From Paraescarpia echinospica (taxonomy: Eukaryota > Annelida > Polychaeta > Sabellida > Siboglinidae), in assembly GCA_020002185.1 (NCBI GenBank), contig CM034541.1, positions 33,479,852 through 33,543,851 on the forward strand: 64,000 nucleotides of DNA, given 5' to 3'. Of this stretch, positions 11,301 through 23,455 are shown one piece after another. Below the pieces are notes generated by a model, which did not search any database, was not told where the DNA came from, and saw only the letters and a program-made list of their open reading frames with translations. A program made the position numbers and the translations under genes. Position 1 is the first letter of the stretch. Each line of letters opens with the position of its first letter.

Positions 11301-13206
11301 AACTTACGATGTATTACAGATGGGGTGTGTCAATTGTTTTGTAATTTCACAAAACACCATGTTTCATTATTGTGAATAACTTTTACTGCTATGAAAACAC
11401 AAATGCTACAACATTTATTTAAATTAATATATAAAATAAAGAGGCTAGATCATCTCAAAAGTAAAGTGTAATTTAACCTCTTTTTTACATTTATAAGAAG
11501 CCAGATAAAAATCCAGATCTACGTAATATTTAAATGCATACTAGTACACTTCTTCATTTGTTTTTAGTTATCTACCAATCACACATTTATCTAACTGGCT
11601 ATATCAACATTGTTTCAGATGCTGGTGACGGTGTGTTAACTTAAATGCTGTATCTGAAGATGTTCTTGGCACTTCCTCCAGCAGTGGTTCATCGGCAACT
11701 GCCAGTATATTGGCTTCATCAAGCAGACAAGAAAAAAAATGGCTGACTCCTGATTGCAGATGCAGAGTGTCCAGTTCTGAAGGAGAAAATTATTGATTTT
11801 TTTGGCTGCATAATGAAATTAAAAAAATATGATGCAATCACAGAAATGGTACAGCTGAAAAGTAAAGCTTGCCCTGTAAATATAATTAAGACAACTGGAA
11901 TTCATCATCAATGGACAGAAAGTAACTACCTGTTATCCTTTGTTTCAGTACCAACTTATATCAACCCGGTTTTGGCAATAAGGCAATTAATATGCATATT
12001 TATATACTTGACGTCAAGCGTATCACAGAAGATATTGTACTGCAATGTAGAAGTGTCGGAATGTATGTGTCAGAATGAACAATATGAATATTAGCTATGC
12101 TATTGTTACCATTTGAATTGTTTTATAAACACAATCTGTATATGTATTTAAACACATTAATTGAACATAAATTGTTTGTGTACATGCTGTTGAAAATAAC
12201 ATTATTCAAAGTCGTGATGAAGGGTGATTTTCTTTGACTCGGGCTGTATTGGTAATGACATTGGATTGTTGAAGAGCAGATCTGCATCACATATTTCATG
12301 AAAATGAAAAATGAAAGAATAGCAAGTTGTTCATGGCAAGTTTTTTATTTTATTTATTAAAATGCAGTTTGATGAGAATTACATTGTATTTGTCAAAATC
12401 CCACATCCTTAATCTTGTTAAATGGTCAAAACTAAAAAGCCCCCCTTCTGATATTCAAGTAGTATGATAGTCATGAAACAGGTGTAATGAAATATGACCT
12501 ACAGCCAGTGTCATTAGAGGTAGTAAATGTTCCAGTAGCTCTGGTTTTATGCCAAACAATATTAATGCTATGCACATTTGGCAATTTGTTTTTGTTTCAA
12601 TAGCATTTATATTTGTAGATAAATAGATAGACAGAGTTTATTTTTGAATCGTATAAATCATACATACAAACAACATAATCAAACAAGTATAACAACCGGT
12701 GATATGATATACGATTCCAGGTTGACAGCGGAGACATTTCAGGCTGTAACCAGTTGGTTTAAATGACAATAATATGAAATAAGTAAGTGTACTTGTTGCT
12801 ATCAACCCCACAAATATATGTATATACAACGTAATAACAATGTCACGTGTAGCATGTTGATAAAGGTTCAGTCATAGACCAGATATGTAAAATGGAACAA
12901 CAACAATATTAAATATTAAATGTTCAATTAAACTGTAAAGCAAACATTTGGTGATCCCCATTACTGACAATGACTAGAATATGATGACACATATGAACAG
13001 GTGTATCGTAATTAATTAACGTATTACCTACTTACAACAATTGTTTTTAGTGATAATGCAATAATCCTATGTAAATGAGACGTAAAGCTGCGATCGGAAG
13101 ATTTATGTACTGCATACCCACGCCAACATTGTTCGGAACCGTACAGAACACCGAAAACAGCACGATTATAGGTTCGTTTACAGGTGTTATATGGATTGAT
13201 ACCGTG
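8307..13206. other. Long AT-rich region without a supported gene
   Basis: About 4.9 kb with no recognised coding sequence. It holds a perfect 9-bp stem with a 10-base loop at 9908-9935 (TTTCCCTGA / TCAGGGAAA). An exon-like interval at 10255-10369 has a good acceptor and a consensus GTAAGT donor but no long open frame. A Ser-rich 50-codon open stretch lies at 11644-11796. The 84-codon minus-strand frame at 10531-10785 is unrecognised. Exons of the downstream Ig/TM gene could lie here undetected. Confidence 0.45.
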
Positions 13207-13990
13207 AAATCTAGATAATCGCTATAATAGCCGAAAGTGCCAGCTTTCATACCGTACCAAAATCATCGGGATCGGACGACCCGTGAGGGTGCGAGCGACC
13301 TTTGAGCTTAATGTTTTGGACGTGTCTGGAGTTTTTCGCTCGTGTATCTATTTTTGATTATATCCACTAGACACGAGTATTAGAGGAAACATATATAACA
13401 GTAAACTAAATCATATATTAAACTGTGGAAAATCGAACCGGGTTGCATCCATATCTAAAGGATAAATGTAATAAAAAGTCACATATTGTTTGACAGAAGG
13501 TGTAAAATAATGAACCCACCCAAAATAATTGCTGACTCCGACCAAAAGGTTAAGTTTACCAACCTAGGGAAGCTGTCAAAAAACTTGGTGCTGCTTTTAT
13601 CCGGTCTCTCCCAATATTCAAAGATATGTTACAAATTCATATTGTAAACTTTTTCAAGAATACAAACATGCTTTTTCACTTGGTTCTAGTAGACAATATG
13701 AATTTGTTTACTTATTTTAGTCAGACTTGCTAGCATTGGCATTTTATATTGTATTCGATAATTTGTTATGCTTTTGTAAAATCATCCGTCGCCATGACCG
13801 AACAGCGGACTAATAAACGAATGGCACACATATACAATTGTTCGTTTTTCCACCGTTGATAACAATGTATTTGGAGTTGAGGAATGTGATATAGAGTGTA
13901 TGTGGCATGTTGACTCACTAGAGAGTTGCATTTAAGAGATGGACGATCTCAAAATGCAATTTTAATGTATGCTATGTTTTAATCTCGAAG

Positions 13991-14153
13991 TGGTACAACA
14001 ATAAGACGGGAGAAACCGTCTCCAACTCGAGGTCTCTAACGGTGACGAACGAGATGGTGGGAAAGAGTTACTACGATATTTTTGCTTTCAATCGCGTTGG
14101 CCACGGACTCGTGGTGATGGAAATCGCACGCAGCGTCGTCGTGATTGTCAAAC
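13991..14153 (+). CDS. Putative Ig-like domain exon of a single-pass membrane protein
   Basis: An open frame of 54 codons begins after TCTCGAAG and ends at a GTACGT donor in phase 1. Its product starts WYNNKTGETV (Ig C strand with the core Trp). It continues RSLTVTNEMVGKSYYDIFAF and then NRVGHG, which follows the E-F strand pattern SLxVxNxxxxxxxYxxxAxNxxG. The usual F-strand cysteine is replaced (Ile in my alignment). A Cys-containing stretch just upstream (CNFNVCYVLISK) could be the B strand if the exon starts earlier. GC-rich third positions differ from the AT-rich surroundings. The next exon at 16688 joins in phase. The gene's 5' end was not identified. The gene is not recognised by name, and the Ig call is inference from pattern. 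Confidence 0.45.
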
Positions 14154-14243
14154 GTACGTACATGCGTCACTTCCTTGCTGTCTCCACCAATGCGGACACC
14201 GTCTAGCCTCGATCACCCTGGCTTCACAATATGGCGACACCAT

Positions 14244-14306
14244 GTGTATGTGCGTGTGTGTGTGCGGGCGTGCGTGCGCGTGCGTGCGTGCGTGTGTATG
14301 TGTGTC
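14244..14306. repeat. (TG)n / (GCGT)n microsatellite
   Basis: A short alternating TGTG and GCGTGCGT tract inside the first intron of the putative Ig/TM gene. Confidence 0.85.
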
Positions 14307-14789
14307 GCTCTTATTGTTGTCTGGAAAGATCGCGCACTCCCCATGCACTGTGGCGACGAGACGATTGGTTACTCTGCATAATGTGACCAATTAACTTGAC
14401 TCTCGTCCAACGTCATAAAATAAAAGCAATCTGTGTTAGTTCATGCGAAGCATAGGCGTACGAACCATCTTTAGATTTTGATTACTCTGACGCAAGTCAC
14501 ACAATATAATAAAACGGAACTGCAGAACAGTAGCTTTTTTGGCGCGGGTTGTAATTCTATTCTGACGGAATGATAAAATTTCTTACACTTTTAATTTAGG
14601 GTATCTTCTTTTTAGACACTGAAGTCCACTAGCCTCTTTTTATATTCATTCGGTTAAACGGACCGTTGGCCTCTGATCTACCGAAGATCAGTGCACAAAT
14701 CATGTATGTACATTGTGCAAATAGTGCCCCGTTATCCGCCTGATAAAAAGTAAATATAAAATAAATGAAATAAATAATAAGCATAAAAA

Positions 14790-15255
14790 GAAGTTCCTTT
14801 TGGGATCATGGAACGTCCGTACGTTTATGGATAGGGAAACACGGGAGAACAGCCCTAGTCGCCAAAGAACTTTCACGCTACAACGTAGACATTGCCGCTC
14901 TGAGTTACAAGAGGCTCTCAGAGCAGAGATCTCGATCTTTCTGACCTTTTCAGTGGCTTCACCTTCTTCTAGAAAGGGAAAGCGTAGAGTGTGGACAGAA
15001 TCTATGGAGTTGGCCTTGTCATCCAAACCATTCTTTATATGTCATTCATGTGATTTACACACCAAAACAAAACAAAAATGCTATTCCCTAAGCAGCGCCG
15101 AGTTACTTTGTGTCGCCAGTCGGCTCCACTCGTGCGGAATCTCACCATGTATCGTGACACACTTACAGGCACTATTATAGCTGCTCCTTCAGGCAGAGTG
15201 CTCCTGCCACCGTCCACACATACGTAACACAATCTGTTATGTACAAAGGTCATAT
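14790..15255 (+). pseudogene. Endonuclease-domain fragment of an RTE-like LINE
   Basis: The + strand begins GSWNVRTFMDRETR, which matches the start of the apurinic-like endonuclease of a widespread invertebrate LINE (LGSWNVRTLMDR... followed by ELSRYNVDIAALSETR). The second half of that motif, VAKELSRYNVDIAALS, is present in another frame at about 14855-14905, so there is a frameshift in between. A further match to the WKGKA segment lies near 14975. Reverse transcriptase is absent. The fragment lies in the first intron of the putative Ig/TM gene. It may be the same family as the LINE tail at 27692-28367. Confidence 0.6.
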
Positions 15256-15463
15256 GCTATAGACTGGCTGGCCTCGCCTGGCCTGCCCTAACAAAAAAGG
15301 AAATATGATTCTGAACACATAAATAACAGAATGCTGCACTTGATTTCCGAAGACTTACGTGTAAAATTACTTCCTTATTATCAGTACAATGATCCAAACT
15401 ATACATAGATATATTGAATTGTTACATTCTCAAATCCAAGGGTGGTGAGTACGTACACAACTG

Positions 15464-15624
15464 ATGCTGCGTTCCAACGGGCTTGTTTATATCGTAAGCA
15501 CGACTTGGCGAAATGGAAATTTCATGAGCTTCTCCAGTATACGACTTGGAAATTTATGCAACTGGGTCAAGTAGGGGTATGAAGTCGGATTCACGGTATG
15601 CACGAGGTGATTGGAACGCAGCAT
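15464..15624. mobile_element. Short MITE-like inverted repeat
   Basis: ATGCTGCGTTCCAA at 15464-15477 is repeated as its exact reverse complement TTGGAACGCAGCAT at 15611-15624. The enclosed 133 bp has no coding capacity and contains two similar ACGACTTGG(C/A) blocks. The size and perfect 14-bp arms fit a small non-autonomous DNA transposon or the core of one. Confidence 0.55.
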
Positions 15625-16136
15625 GAGACTGGTGTAATCAGCGGCGCCCCTGGTAATATGGATTTTATTTGTGCATTTTGTGATTTTCATCTTGATTTTT
15701 ATATCAGACTCTTATAAATCTCTCTTGAGTGATCCACGTACATAATGCCTTGGTTGTATATATGGGTGCATATAAGGTACGTGGTTTGCATTTCAATGCT
15801 TGTGTGTACGGATTGATTAAAATGTTTACTTTCTTTACTTACTTATACATGTATCACACGTATTTAATTATGTTGCAGCCGTCTACACAGGACCGGACAA
15901 CCCTGAAATAGGTACGGAAGTAATGTGGGTCATCTTTCTGAGATAGGGAAATACCATTTCGCTGAGTGTATGTTTGTATGTGTGCATGGATGCGTGAGTA
16001 TGCGTCACTTCGGTTGATTCATACGTTCCATAACATAATATATATATATATAGTAATTGCTGAAAATAAACCATAAATATATGTATATATGCATGTATGT
16101 ATGTAATACTATGTATGTTATATATCCTTCCCTCCT

Positions 16137-16405
<269 letters not shown>

Positions 16406-16503
16406 ATACTCTCTCTCCGTTTCCCTCTTTCCAAACGACTAAAGGGGACTCTCACATGCGAACTGATCAATCCCCCTGTCCTTCATGTTCCTATCTTCTA
16501 TTA

Positions 16504-16591
16504 CGCACACACACACGCACACACACGCACACATACGCACACACACACGCACACACACGCACACACGCACGCACACACATGCACACACACA
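16504..16591. repeat. (AC)n / (CACG)n microsatellite
   Basis: CA repeats with interspersed CACG units, ending about 95 bases before the acceptor of the transmembrane exon. Confidence 0.95.
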
Positions 16592-16687
16592 GTCGCCCTC
16601 TCCTTATGGCGAGGCCACTATCTCATTGCGAAGTGTTTCTCATGCGAACGTCCGCCTGTGTAGCCGAACAGGTGTTCTTTTGCGTAG

Positions 16688-16807
16688 GAAACACGAGGGC
16701 GAAGCTCTTTGCCGGTATCATCGTCGGTGTAATGGTCGCTGCCCTCACGCTGTGGGTCGCCGTGCTGATCTTGAGGTTCGACAGAGAAGCAACCGCTCTC
16801 CGCGTAG
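16688..16807 (+). CDS. Putative transmembrane exon of the same membrane protein
   Basis: The exon starts after a pyrimidine-rich TTCTTTTGCGTAG acceptor and ends before a GTTAGT donor; both ends are in phase 1. It encodes NTRAKLFAGIIVGVMVAALT followed by LWVAVLILRFDREATALR: a hydrophobic segment of about 22 residues with a small-residue-rich first half, then basic and acidic residues. This looks like a type I single-pass segment with a cytoplasmic stop-transfer Arg. It joins the upstream Ig-like exon (C + GA) and the downstream tail exon (G + AA) without frameshift. Simple repeats flank it on both sides, so short-read assembly around it may be unreliable. Confidence 0.5.
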
Positions 16808-16827
16808 GTTAGTGCACCAGTTGTTTG

Positions 16828-17055
16828 AGTGAATGAATGAATGAACGAAGGAACGGACAAACGAATGAAGCTGATGTGTGCCTGTCGGATCGCCTGTACC
16901 CTCAGGAAGTTGAAGCCAGAGAGAAAACAGCAGAACAAAAAGAAAATGAATGAATGAATGATGAATGAATGAATGAATGAACGGGTGAACGAGTGAATTG
17001 AGTGAACGGGTGAACGAGTGAGCGAGTGAACGAGTGAACGAATGAATGAATGAAT
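16828..17055. repeat. Degenerate (GAAT)n / (GAAC)n tract
   Basis: Tetranucleotide repeats GAAT, GAAC and GAGT in the intron between the transmembrane and tail exons. Confidence 0.9.
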
Positions 17056-17144
17056 TAATTTGGTTGCATGCAAGTTAAACATTTATTACAGATAATTTGG
17101 CAGAAAATGATTACTTTGCAAAGTAATGCAAACTATTCTTTACA

Positions 17145-17480
17145 ATCGTTCCCCTTCCTCCCTCCCTCCCTCCTTCCTTCCCTCCCTCCCTCCCTCCCTC
17201 TTCCCTCCCTCCCTCCCTATCTCCTTTCTCTCCCCCCCTCTCTCCCTCCCTCTCTCTCTCCCTTCATCCATCCTACCCTGCATCACTCTGTCTCTCTCGC
17301 TCTCTCCCATACTCTCTCCCTCCCCCTCTGTCTCCCTCCATCCTACCCTCCATCCCTCTGTCTATCTCTCCCACACTCTCTCCTTCCCTCCCTCCCTCCC
17401 TCCCTACCTTTCTCCCTCCCTCCCTCCCTCTCTAACTCTCCCTCACCCTCTATCTCTCTCTCTCCTCGCTATCTCTCGCC
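17145..17480. repeat. (TCCC)n / (TC)n polypyrimidine tract
   Basis: About 330 bp of almost pure pyrimidine on the + strand, immediately upstream of the tail exon's acceptor. It probably serves as an over-long polypyrimidine tract. Frames across it are artefacts. Confidence 0.95.
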
Positions 17481-17512
17481 GAATATCATTAATACAACGC
17501 CCTCCTCCGTAG

Positions 17513-17859
17513 AACGTATGTACGATGCCCACATGGAGGTGCGTTGGAAGCAGGAGGAGAAGCGACGACTGCGCCTGCGTGAAATGTCCAAGAAACGGCC
17601 GAAGAAGAAGCCGATGGCGCCGAAGACCGACTTCTTCACTTATCTGTTCGGCGGCGGTCGCGTCTTAACCAGCAGTAGCAGCAATAGCAGCAGTAGCTTC
17701 ACCACCAGTAGCTCTACCAGCGAGATCTCCGTAGCCCCCTCTGTAAAGCCGAAGAGCGCTAAGATGAAGACGAAAACTGTAAGCGGAGAGCCATTCTTCG
17801 GAAAATTCGTCAAGGAGGTCAAACATGACGCGACGAGAAAGAGGAAGAAGTTGAAATAG
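17513..17859 (+). CDS. Putative cytoplasmic-tail terminal exon, basic and Ser-rich
   Basis: The last exon starts after CCTCCTCCGTAG (long polypyrimidine tract) in phase 1 and ends with TAG at 17857-17859, giving about 115 residues. It starts RMYDAHMEVRWKQEEKRRLR, a charged and probably helical juxtamembrane stretch. KKRPKKKPMAPK follows, then a serine run of about 25 residues (SSSSNSSSSF, TTSSSTSE), and the end is very basic (TRKRKKLK). No catalytic domain or known signalling motif is visible. The high density of Lys, Ser and Pro codons and the open frame argue for real coding sequence. The 3' flank has an ATTAAA at about 18175 that could serve polyadenylation. Function is unknown. Confidence 0.5.
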
Positions 17860-18700
17860 TGCAGCTAAGGATGTAACAGACTGCCCGACATGCACGGGAC
17901 TGTGCCGTTACATCACATAAGTCTTTAGGGGTTTGTCGCCACTACGTGTGCCTGTTTCGTTGGACATATTCCTCTCATGTTTTGTATTCGTCTGTAACAA
18001 AACTGTTAAGAAATGCAGAATCAAATATAGCAAATTAATTTAATTTATCATTACCAGAATATAAGAATTAAGTGTGTATGTATTGTACATTATGATGCGT
18101 TTGTGTTTAAGAATTGAGGAACGACTTGGTGTCTTTGTTTGTTTAAATGTATTGGCATGTAAACATGCTAGCAATTAAAACTATTTCTAGTATGCCACCG
18201 GTGTTGTGTGCGGCGGTCACCAGCTGATGTTTTATTTAGAGGGCATCCATAAAATACGACACACTTACTAGGGTAGAAGTATGTAAGTATGCGGTATGAA
18301 GCTGTAATATGTATCGGAAAGGTTGTATTGGTGGTCGTTATTAACTATTACAAAAAAAACGTGTTAGCTTGTCTTGGTATTGATCTCAGATTTATGGCAT
18401 TAATTGTTACGCCACTTGACAATATAAATGTTTTTATTTTGTAGTAATAATGACAAGAAGCGCTTCCAAGAGCTTCACAATAATAGCTGGCATATGCGGT
18501 CTTGGACAGTGGCGTTATCTTTATCTAGCACTAACTAATTAATGCAGTGTCAGTATCAATACTGCTACAAATATTCATCGAATATAAACTATAATATACG
18601 TTATGTGCATAATATGTGTAGGGGTATTTCGCAAAACGAAATGCCTTTTAGGGGGTTACATACCAGCAATACAAGGAGGTGTGTGATCTTAAAACGTCAA
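17860..18700. other. 3' flank of the putative Ig/TM gene
   Basis: AT-rich non-coding DNA. It probably holds the 3' UTR; ATTAAA near 18175 is the best polyadenylation candidate I see. No other gene is supported. Confidence 0.4.
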
Positions 18701-18714
18701 AAAATAGTGTGATG

Positions 18715-18965
18715 CATTCTCGAGCGCCAGGGGGTCGCTGCTGTTGTTTACGTCAGTGCCAGCCAGCAGTACCCCCTGGCTGATAGCTTTGTGAAACTCT
18801 GAATTTAAGCTCAGCCTATGAAATCGCTCACTAGATCAGTGGATCTCGGCAGGTCAGGTGGTCATAATAAAACTAATTTCAACCAACCGTGGCTCGTGTT
18901 GCATGCAATGTTTAGGAAGTAGAAGCAATTATTGGAATACACACTGTATGGGTGGCCACTCACTC
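18715..18965 (-). repeat. Dispersed repeat X, copy 1
   Basis: The segment with AGGTCAGGTGGTCATAATAA, CAACCGTGGCTCGTG, and AATGTTTAGGAAGTAGAAGC is found in reverse complement at 52340-52790, and a shorter relative lies at 56585-56880. The copies share a CTGGCACTGAC/GTCAGTGCCAG block and a Ser/Arg-poor, non-coding body. It is a SINE- or MITE-like family with no recognised name. Confidence 0.75.
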
Positions 18966-19554
18966 TTTCATTGCTACACTAATGTCAATACGGTGGCAAT
19001 ACGAATAAGGCCAATTGGTAACATATCTTACTATAATCGGACAAGTGTATAATATTATGTGTGCTTGCGTGCGTGTGAATGTGTACGTGCGAGCGAATGT
19101 GCGTGTGTGCGTCTTGACCTTATTCTTCAGATTACTTGCTCCTCGGACGCCAAACTTTCAGAGATTAATTTATAAACCTACGAGTTTAACGTGACGCCTC
19201 TATTTTTGAATACCCCATATGTCATGGGTTATTGGTGTTTTTATGGATAGATCTAATTTGTTTACTATTTAATTTGTAATCAAACACCTAAGATGCGCGC
19301 GCGATTACCTTCGCTAAAATTGACATCATGACGTATGTACAGTCCATTGGCGCGGGAACAGGGGGGACAGGGGAGGGGCAGCTGCCACCTGGAATTTATT
19401 CGGGGGGGGGGGCAGACACTGGTTCTGCCCCCCCTCCATTAAATGTGAGCGTGAATGCTATTTTTTTTGTGGCGAGCGTCAATGGCGGGTTGAAATAAAA
19501 ATGTTATGAGACGATTAATGTGTATTTTGTGAGAACAAGTGGGTTAGAAGAATA

Positions 19555-19885
19555 ACAAGAACAGAAGAAAGACGAATGACCTGAGAAAAGAGGTTGGAAT
19601 GCATTGCAGTGTAACAGGGGGATTATTGAGAAACCGGATGAGATGGGCAGGCCACTTGGCAAGAATGGATGCCAGAAAAAAGCGAAGAGAGCAAAGGCGA
19701 AACAACATAAGGGACACAGGAAGGACTATGGAAGGAAAAGACAGAGAGTGGTTCAACGTTACGGTACCCGACCCTCACCCCTGTACAGCAGGGAATAGGG
19801 AGGAGAGCAACGTGAGATGGCGCCACATTTGATGCCTTCACAGCCCTTCTCGGCTAGGCCACGAAGGCGAGCAAGGATAGGATAA
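19555..19885 (+). pseudogene. C-terminal remnant of a LINE RT
   Basis: The open stretch 19599-19832 contains RNRMRWAGHLARMDARKKRR, the family hallmark (I/L)RWxGHLxRM that lies downstream of the RT thumb in many invertebrate LINEs. In a shifted frame the end resembles the common LGHEGEQG terminus (LGHEGEQG at about 19851-19874). A poly-G stretch and truncated sequence precede it, so only about 300 bp survive. Confidence 0.55.
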
Positions 19886-19984
19886 GCGAAACTACTGCGG
19901 GGAAATGAGCTTAAGATCCAAATACTTTAACTGTGATAACTGCTTCCGTTGGTGTCTTCTCCGTGTTAGTTAATTTCAAATGTT

Positions 19985-20235
19985 GTTCCATACGATAAGA
20001 GTAAACTAAACAAACACACATAGCACACGCACGCACACGTACCCATGCACGCACACTCACACATCAGCATAAGCACACTCACACTTTCGCACGCGCGCAC
20101 ACGCACACGTATTCGCACAGGCACGCCAACCCACTGTTACACACATGCGCGCGCGCACACACACACAGACAAACACACACACACTCACGTACACTTGCAC
20201 CCACACACAAGCACACGCGCACGCACACTCGCACC
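19985..20235. repeat. CA-rich low-complexity tract
   Basis: Irregular CACA, CACG and GCGC repeats over about 250 bp. The overlapping frames rich in His/Thr or Cys/Val are artefacts. Confidence 0.9.
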
Positions 20236-20519
20236 ATATTACATCATAATAATAAGTCTGACTTAGGTACCTGTAACTGAAATCACATACTTTGTGTATA
20301 AAATACCATATAGCTATCGCATGAGTATGGTGACACAGCGATATGTAGTTGTTTTGACTGCTTTTTGTGAGACTCAGAAGCAAATACAGTCCGAGGTAGC
20401 TATGTTTCATCGTGACTAAATCAGTTATGGATTGCGGTTTACAAGATCTAACAAGATTGAACAATATTGCCACCCAGATAACTAACTCTAGATGGCAGGT
20501 GGACAAGGAAGCCCTTTGG

Positions 20520-21286
20520 CTTATCGAGAGTGCAACCCTTTTATGTACGTGTATCCCGCCCTTCTTAGGTATTTGTCGATTTTAAACATATCCACGCTAC
20601 CCACACAATCAGTAGATAATCTGTTCCATTAATTTACAATCCTTTGTGAAAATGAGAACTTTCTTACAAGTAATATACACTGCTCCTTTACTAATGCAAC
20701 TTGATGTCCTCAGTTTCTTCTATCTATCTTAACTGGGACAAACATATTTCTATCAATATGTTCTTAACCATTCAATAATTTAAACACTTCTATATGATCT
20801 CCTCTCAGTCTCCTGGTCTCTAGTGTTGTCACACCACATTCGTTTAGGCGTATTACGTAACTAAGATCCCTCATTGTTGATATTATTTTAGTCGCTCAAC
20901 TCTATACTCTTTCTAGCATATATATGTCCTTCTTGAGATATGGCCTCCACGTTTGTACACAAGATTCTAAATGAGACCTAACTATTGTTTTATACAGCGG
21001 TATTTTAGTTCTTTTTCCTTACACGCAATATTTCGACTTATTAATCCAAGGATTTGATTTCCCTTTGAAGCTGCAATTTCGTACTGCTCAGAAACCTTCT
21101 ACACAGCAATAATAGTTAACCCTAAGTCCATTTTTACAGTAGCACTTAGTTCTGTTTCCCCACCCCCATTGTATATTGTACATCTTCTTTTCCATGTCCT
21201 GTGTCGAGGCATTTACATTTCCCCAAATTGAACGTTTTCAGACCATTTGATCAATCTGTCAAGATCATCTTGTAAATGCTATATAT
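20520..21286 (-). pseudogene. C-terminal half of a minus-strand LINE, split by the 8.27-kb TIR element
   Basis: Read on the minus strand this is the region after the RT catalytic box. From the insertion inward it reads [39 protein letters not shown] follows, then [17 protein letters not shown] (the usual ...LExVQxRATKxI block), YVIRLNECGVTTLETRRLRG and DHIEVFKLLNG. Several stop codons break it. The N-terminal half of the same element resumes at 29559, after the inserted transposon, in the same orientation and in the same reading frame. The two parts make up one older LINE of about 2.5 kb. Confidence 0.85.
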
Positions 21287-21690
21287 TAGTCCAGTCAATA
21301 TATGCCCAAAAAAGGGTCAACCTCAAACAAATTGCAATAGTAATTATGACAGTGTTTTTATTTAGTACTGTATGTCTACATTACCAGAAAAAAGTCCACC
21401 GAAATCCACGTGGTGGAACATTGTCATTTTTGACGACAAAGATTTAGTGGTCAAAAGTCGCTGCCAGTGACGTTTTGTCTTCATGAAATGTAGGGGTAGG
21501 CGTTATTTAGGCTGTGATATATATTTTCTTTGCATATTTCATACACATTTTGCATAACTTTGGCAAGATAATGGATTAATCTACCCAACGATATGTAATA
21601 AATATAACTTCGTTGACTATTAATGTGAGCAATCGTTTTTAAACACAGTGAACCCCGATTGTTAGCCGCTATGGGGGGAGTAGCGTTGCG
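21287..21690 (+). repeat. Left terminal inverted repeat
   Basis: It contains, in order, TAGTCCAGTC, CAACCTCAAACAAATTGCAA, CTGTATGTCTACATTACCAG, CGTGGTGGAACATTGTCATT, GTGGTCAAAAGTCGCTGCCA, and TAAACACAGTGAACCCCGAT. The same blocks occur in reverse complement at 28830-29187, including the AGTCGCTGCC block, and more divergently at 29188-29558. Confidence 0.85.
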
Positions 21691-22374
21691 ATCTAACGTT
21701 GACTAAGTCCATTTGCAACAATGGACTAAATATAATGTTTTGGTGGATTTTCTATTCCATGGTGTCCCTGAAGCAATTCAGCTTGGTTGTCCTCGGGACA
21801 ACCTAGGGCATTTTTTTCAAATATGCAAATCAGGGCCTTAATTACTGAAATACATATTTTCTTCATTAGCTTTGCAACTATGCATAATAATGTCACAAAA
21901 GTGGAGTTAAAACCGATATTTTCATGGTCAACGTTTAAAATAAACACATCACCAGATGTATATAACGGCTGCATGTTTGTCATTTCATAAAACTCAGATA
22001 TTGGCCATGTTGGATCTTATTACATGCTTATCTCCAATGCAATGTTTATGCATATCTCCAATGATTTTGATTCGCATCTATTGGCTATGCCCCTATAATA
22101 GTAATAGCACAATCAACAACAGAAAACACACTGTGACTATCGTTGTAATATTGTTGCACAACACAGAATAAATAGTTACCGTTCCCTACAGTTCACAGTT
22201 GTTGCATGCATACAAGTGTCTATTCAAATTCCAAATATCGTGCGGTGTACCATGTCTTCCCGTGCAATTTGCTTGTCAAAAGCAATTTTTTTGCACGAAT
22301 ATCATCTACAGTGTTTCAGTCAGCAGAAAATCTGAGGTGGCAATTTTTATTTTTAAAGAAATAGCAGCCATTTT

Positions 22375-22550
22375 ACAAAATGGCAACCAAATCACATTTC
22401 CGCATATGTTAACAACTGCGTCACCTACAACCTTAATCTTTGTGTCAAAACATGAGTTTTAGAAGTCAGAAGTTTCAAATATTTTATGTTTGGCCTTCTC
22501 CGACTTTCGGATCCGCCATTTTTAAAGATGGCGGTCGTCAAAACAAATAT
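22375..22550. repeat. Degenerate tandem units with CCGCCAT...ATGGCGG palindromes
   Basis: CCGCCATTTTTAAAGATGGCGG at 22513-22534 is a near-perfect palindrome. A related unit ending in TTTCAAATATTTTA lies just upstream. A unit with the same order of blocks (ATGGCG, CATCAAAACCAAT, CCAAAACAT, TTTCAAATATATTA) lies at 26630-26750. A relative with CCGCCATTGTTAAAGATGGCGG is at 61852-61873. These are old tandem units of the host transposon body or of a family shared by both places. I give motifs only, because the copies are too diverged to align by eye throughout. Confidence 0.5.
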
Positions 22551-23455
22551 GTCACACATGTGAATGAATGAACGTTTATTCAGAACATTGATAACCATAT
22601 GTATACAAGACAAGACAACCAAACAAGTTTAACTATAATACAAGTGAGAATATACAATGTTTGAAGGGGGTAAATACGAAGTCATTGACTTTTGTGTAAA
22701 TTTACCCCTGACATATATTTATATATAATTATATACCTGTATGTATACACACATATACATACATATACATACGTACGTGTATACTGAGACATCAATATTA
22801 TATTAATCGAATTTGTTATTCATCTAACCATCTAGCTACAATAATTGAAAACATGTAAAGGAGTATGTCCATATTTTTGCAAAATTTAAGGTATGTGATA
22901 AGTACACATCTTTACACATATTGTAGTTTCCTCAATGGCATGATTATATTTGTGTATGATTTTGTTTAGATTTCCACAACCAGATATTTCTAAAATAAAA
23001 GGTTCTAGCATTTACGCTTAAATTGAGTAATAGTATTGTAGTTTTTAAATGATCACATAGAAAATTCCATAATTGCACTCCCTTTACCCAAAGAGACATT
23101 GATCGCATGGTAGAACAGACTCTCTGTCGTTCTAAGTCATGATTAGCTCGCATTGAGTATGCTATTTCCCGTCTAGTAAACAAACACTGAATAGTTAATG
23201 GCAAACAGCTGTAGTAAGCTTTGTACATAAAAATGATGTTTTCTGTTCTATGATATCTGGAAATTTTATAACATGTAATTGTTGGAAAAGTGAGTATGTA
23301 TGATCCAACCGTCTTGCACCAAATGTAATGCGGATTACTCTTTTTGTAATAAGAAAATACAGTTAGTATTTGTTGGGTACGTGTTTCCCCATATATCTGC
23401 ACAGTAATTTAAATACGGTAAAAAGAGAGAACTGTATAGAATACGTCTACTATTT

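Noticed and set aside
11644..11796. Ser-rich 50-codon stretch (SSSSGSSATASILASSS)
   Set aside because: Composition looks coding, but there is no start, no family motif, and a stop lies close upstream.
13210..13328. Open stretch with GRPVRVRATFELNVLDVSG, a possible earlier exon of the Ig/TM gene
   Set aside because: Donor choices give phases that do not join the 13991 exon cleanly, and there is no Ig cysteine; mentioned only as a possibility.
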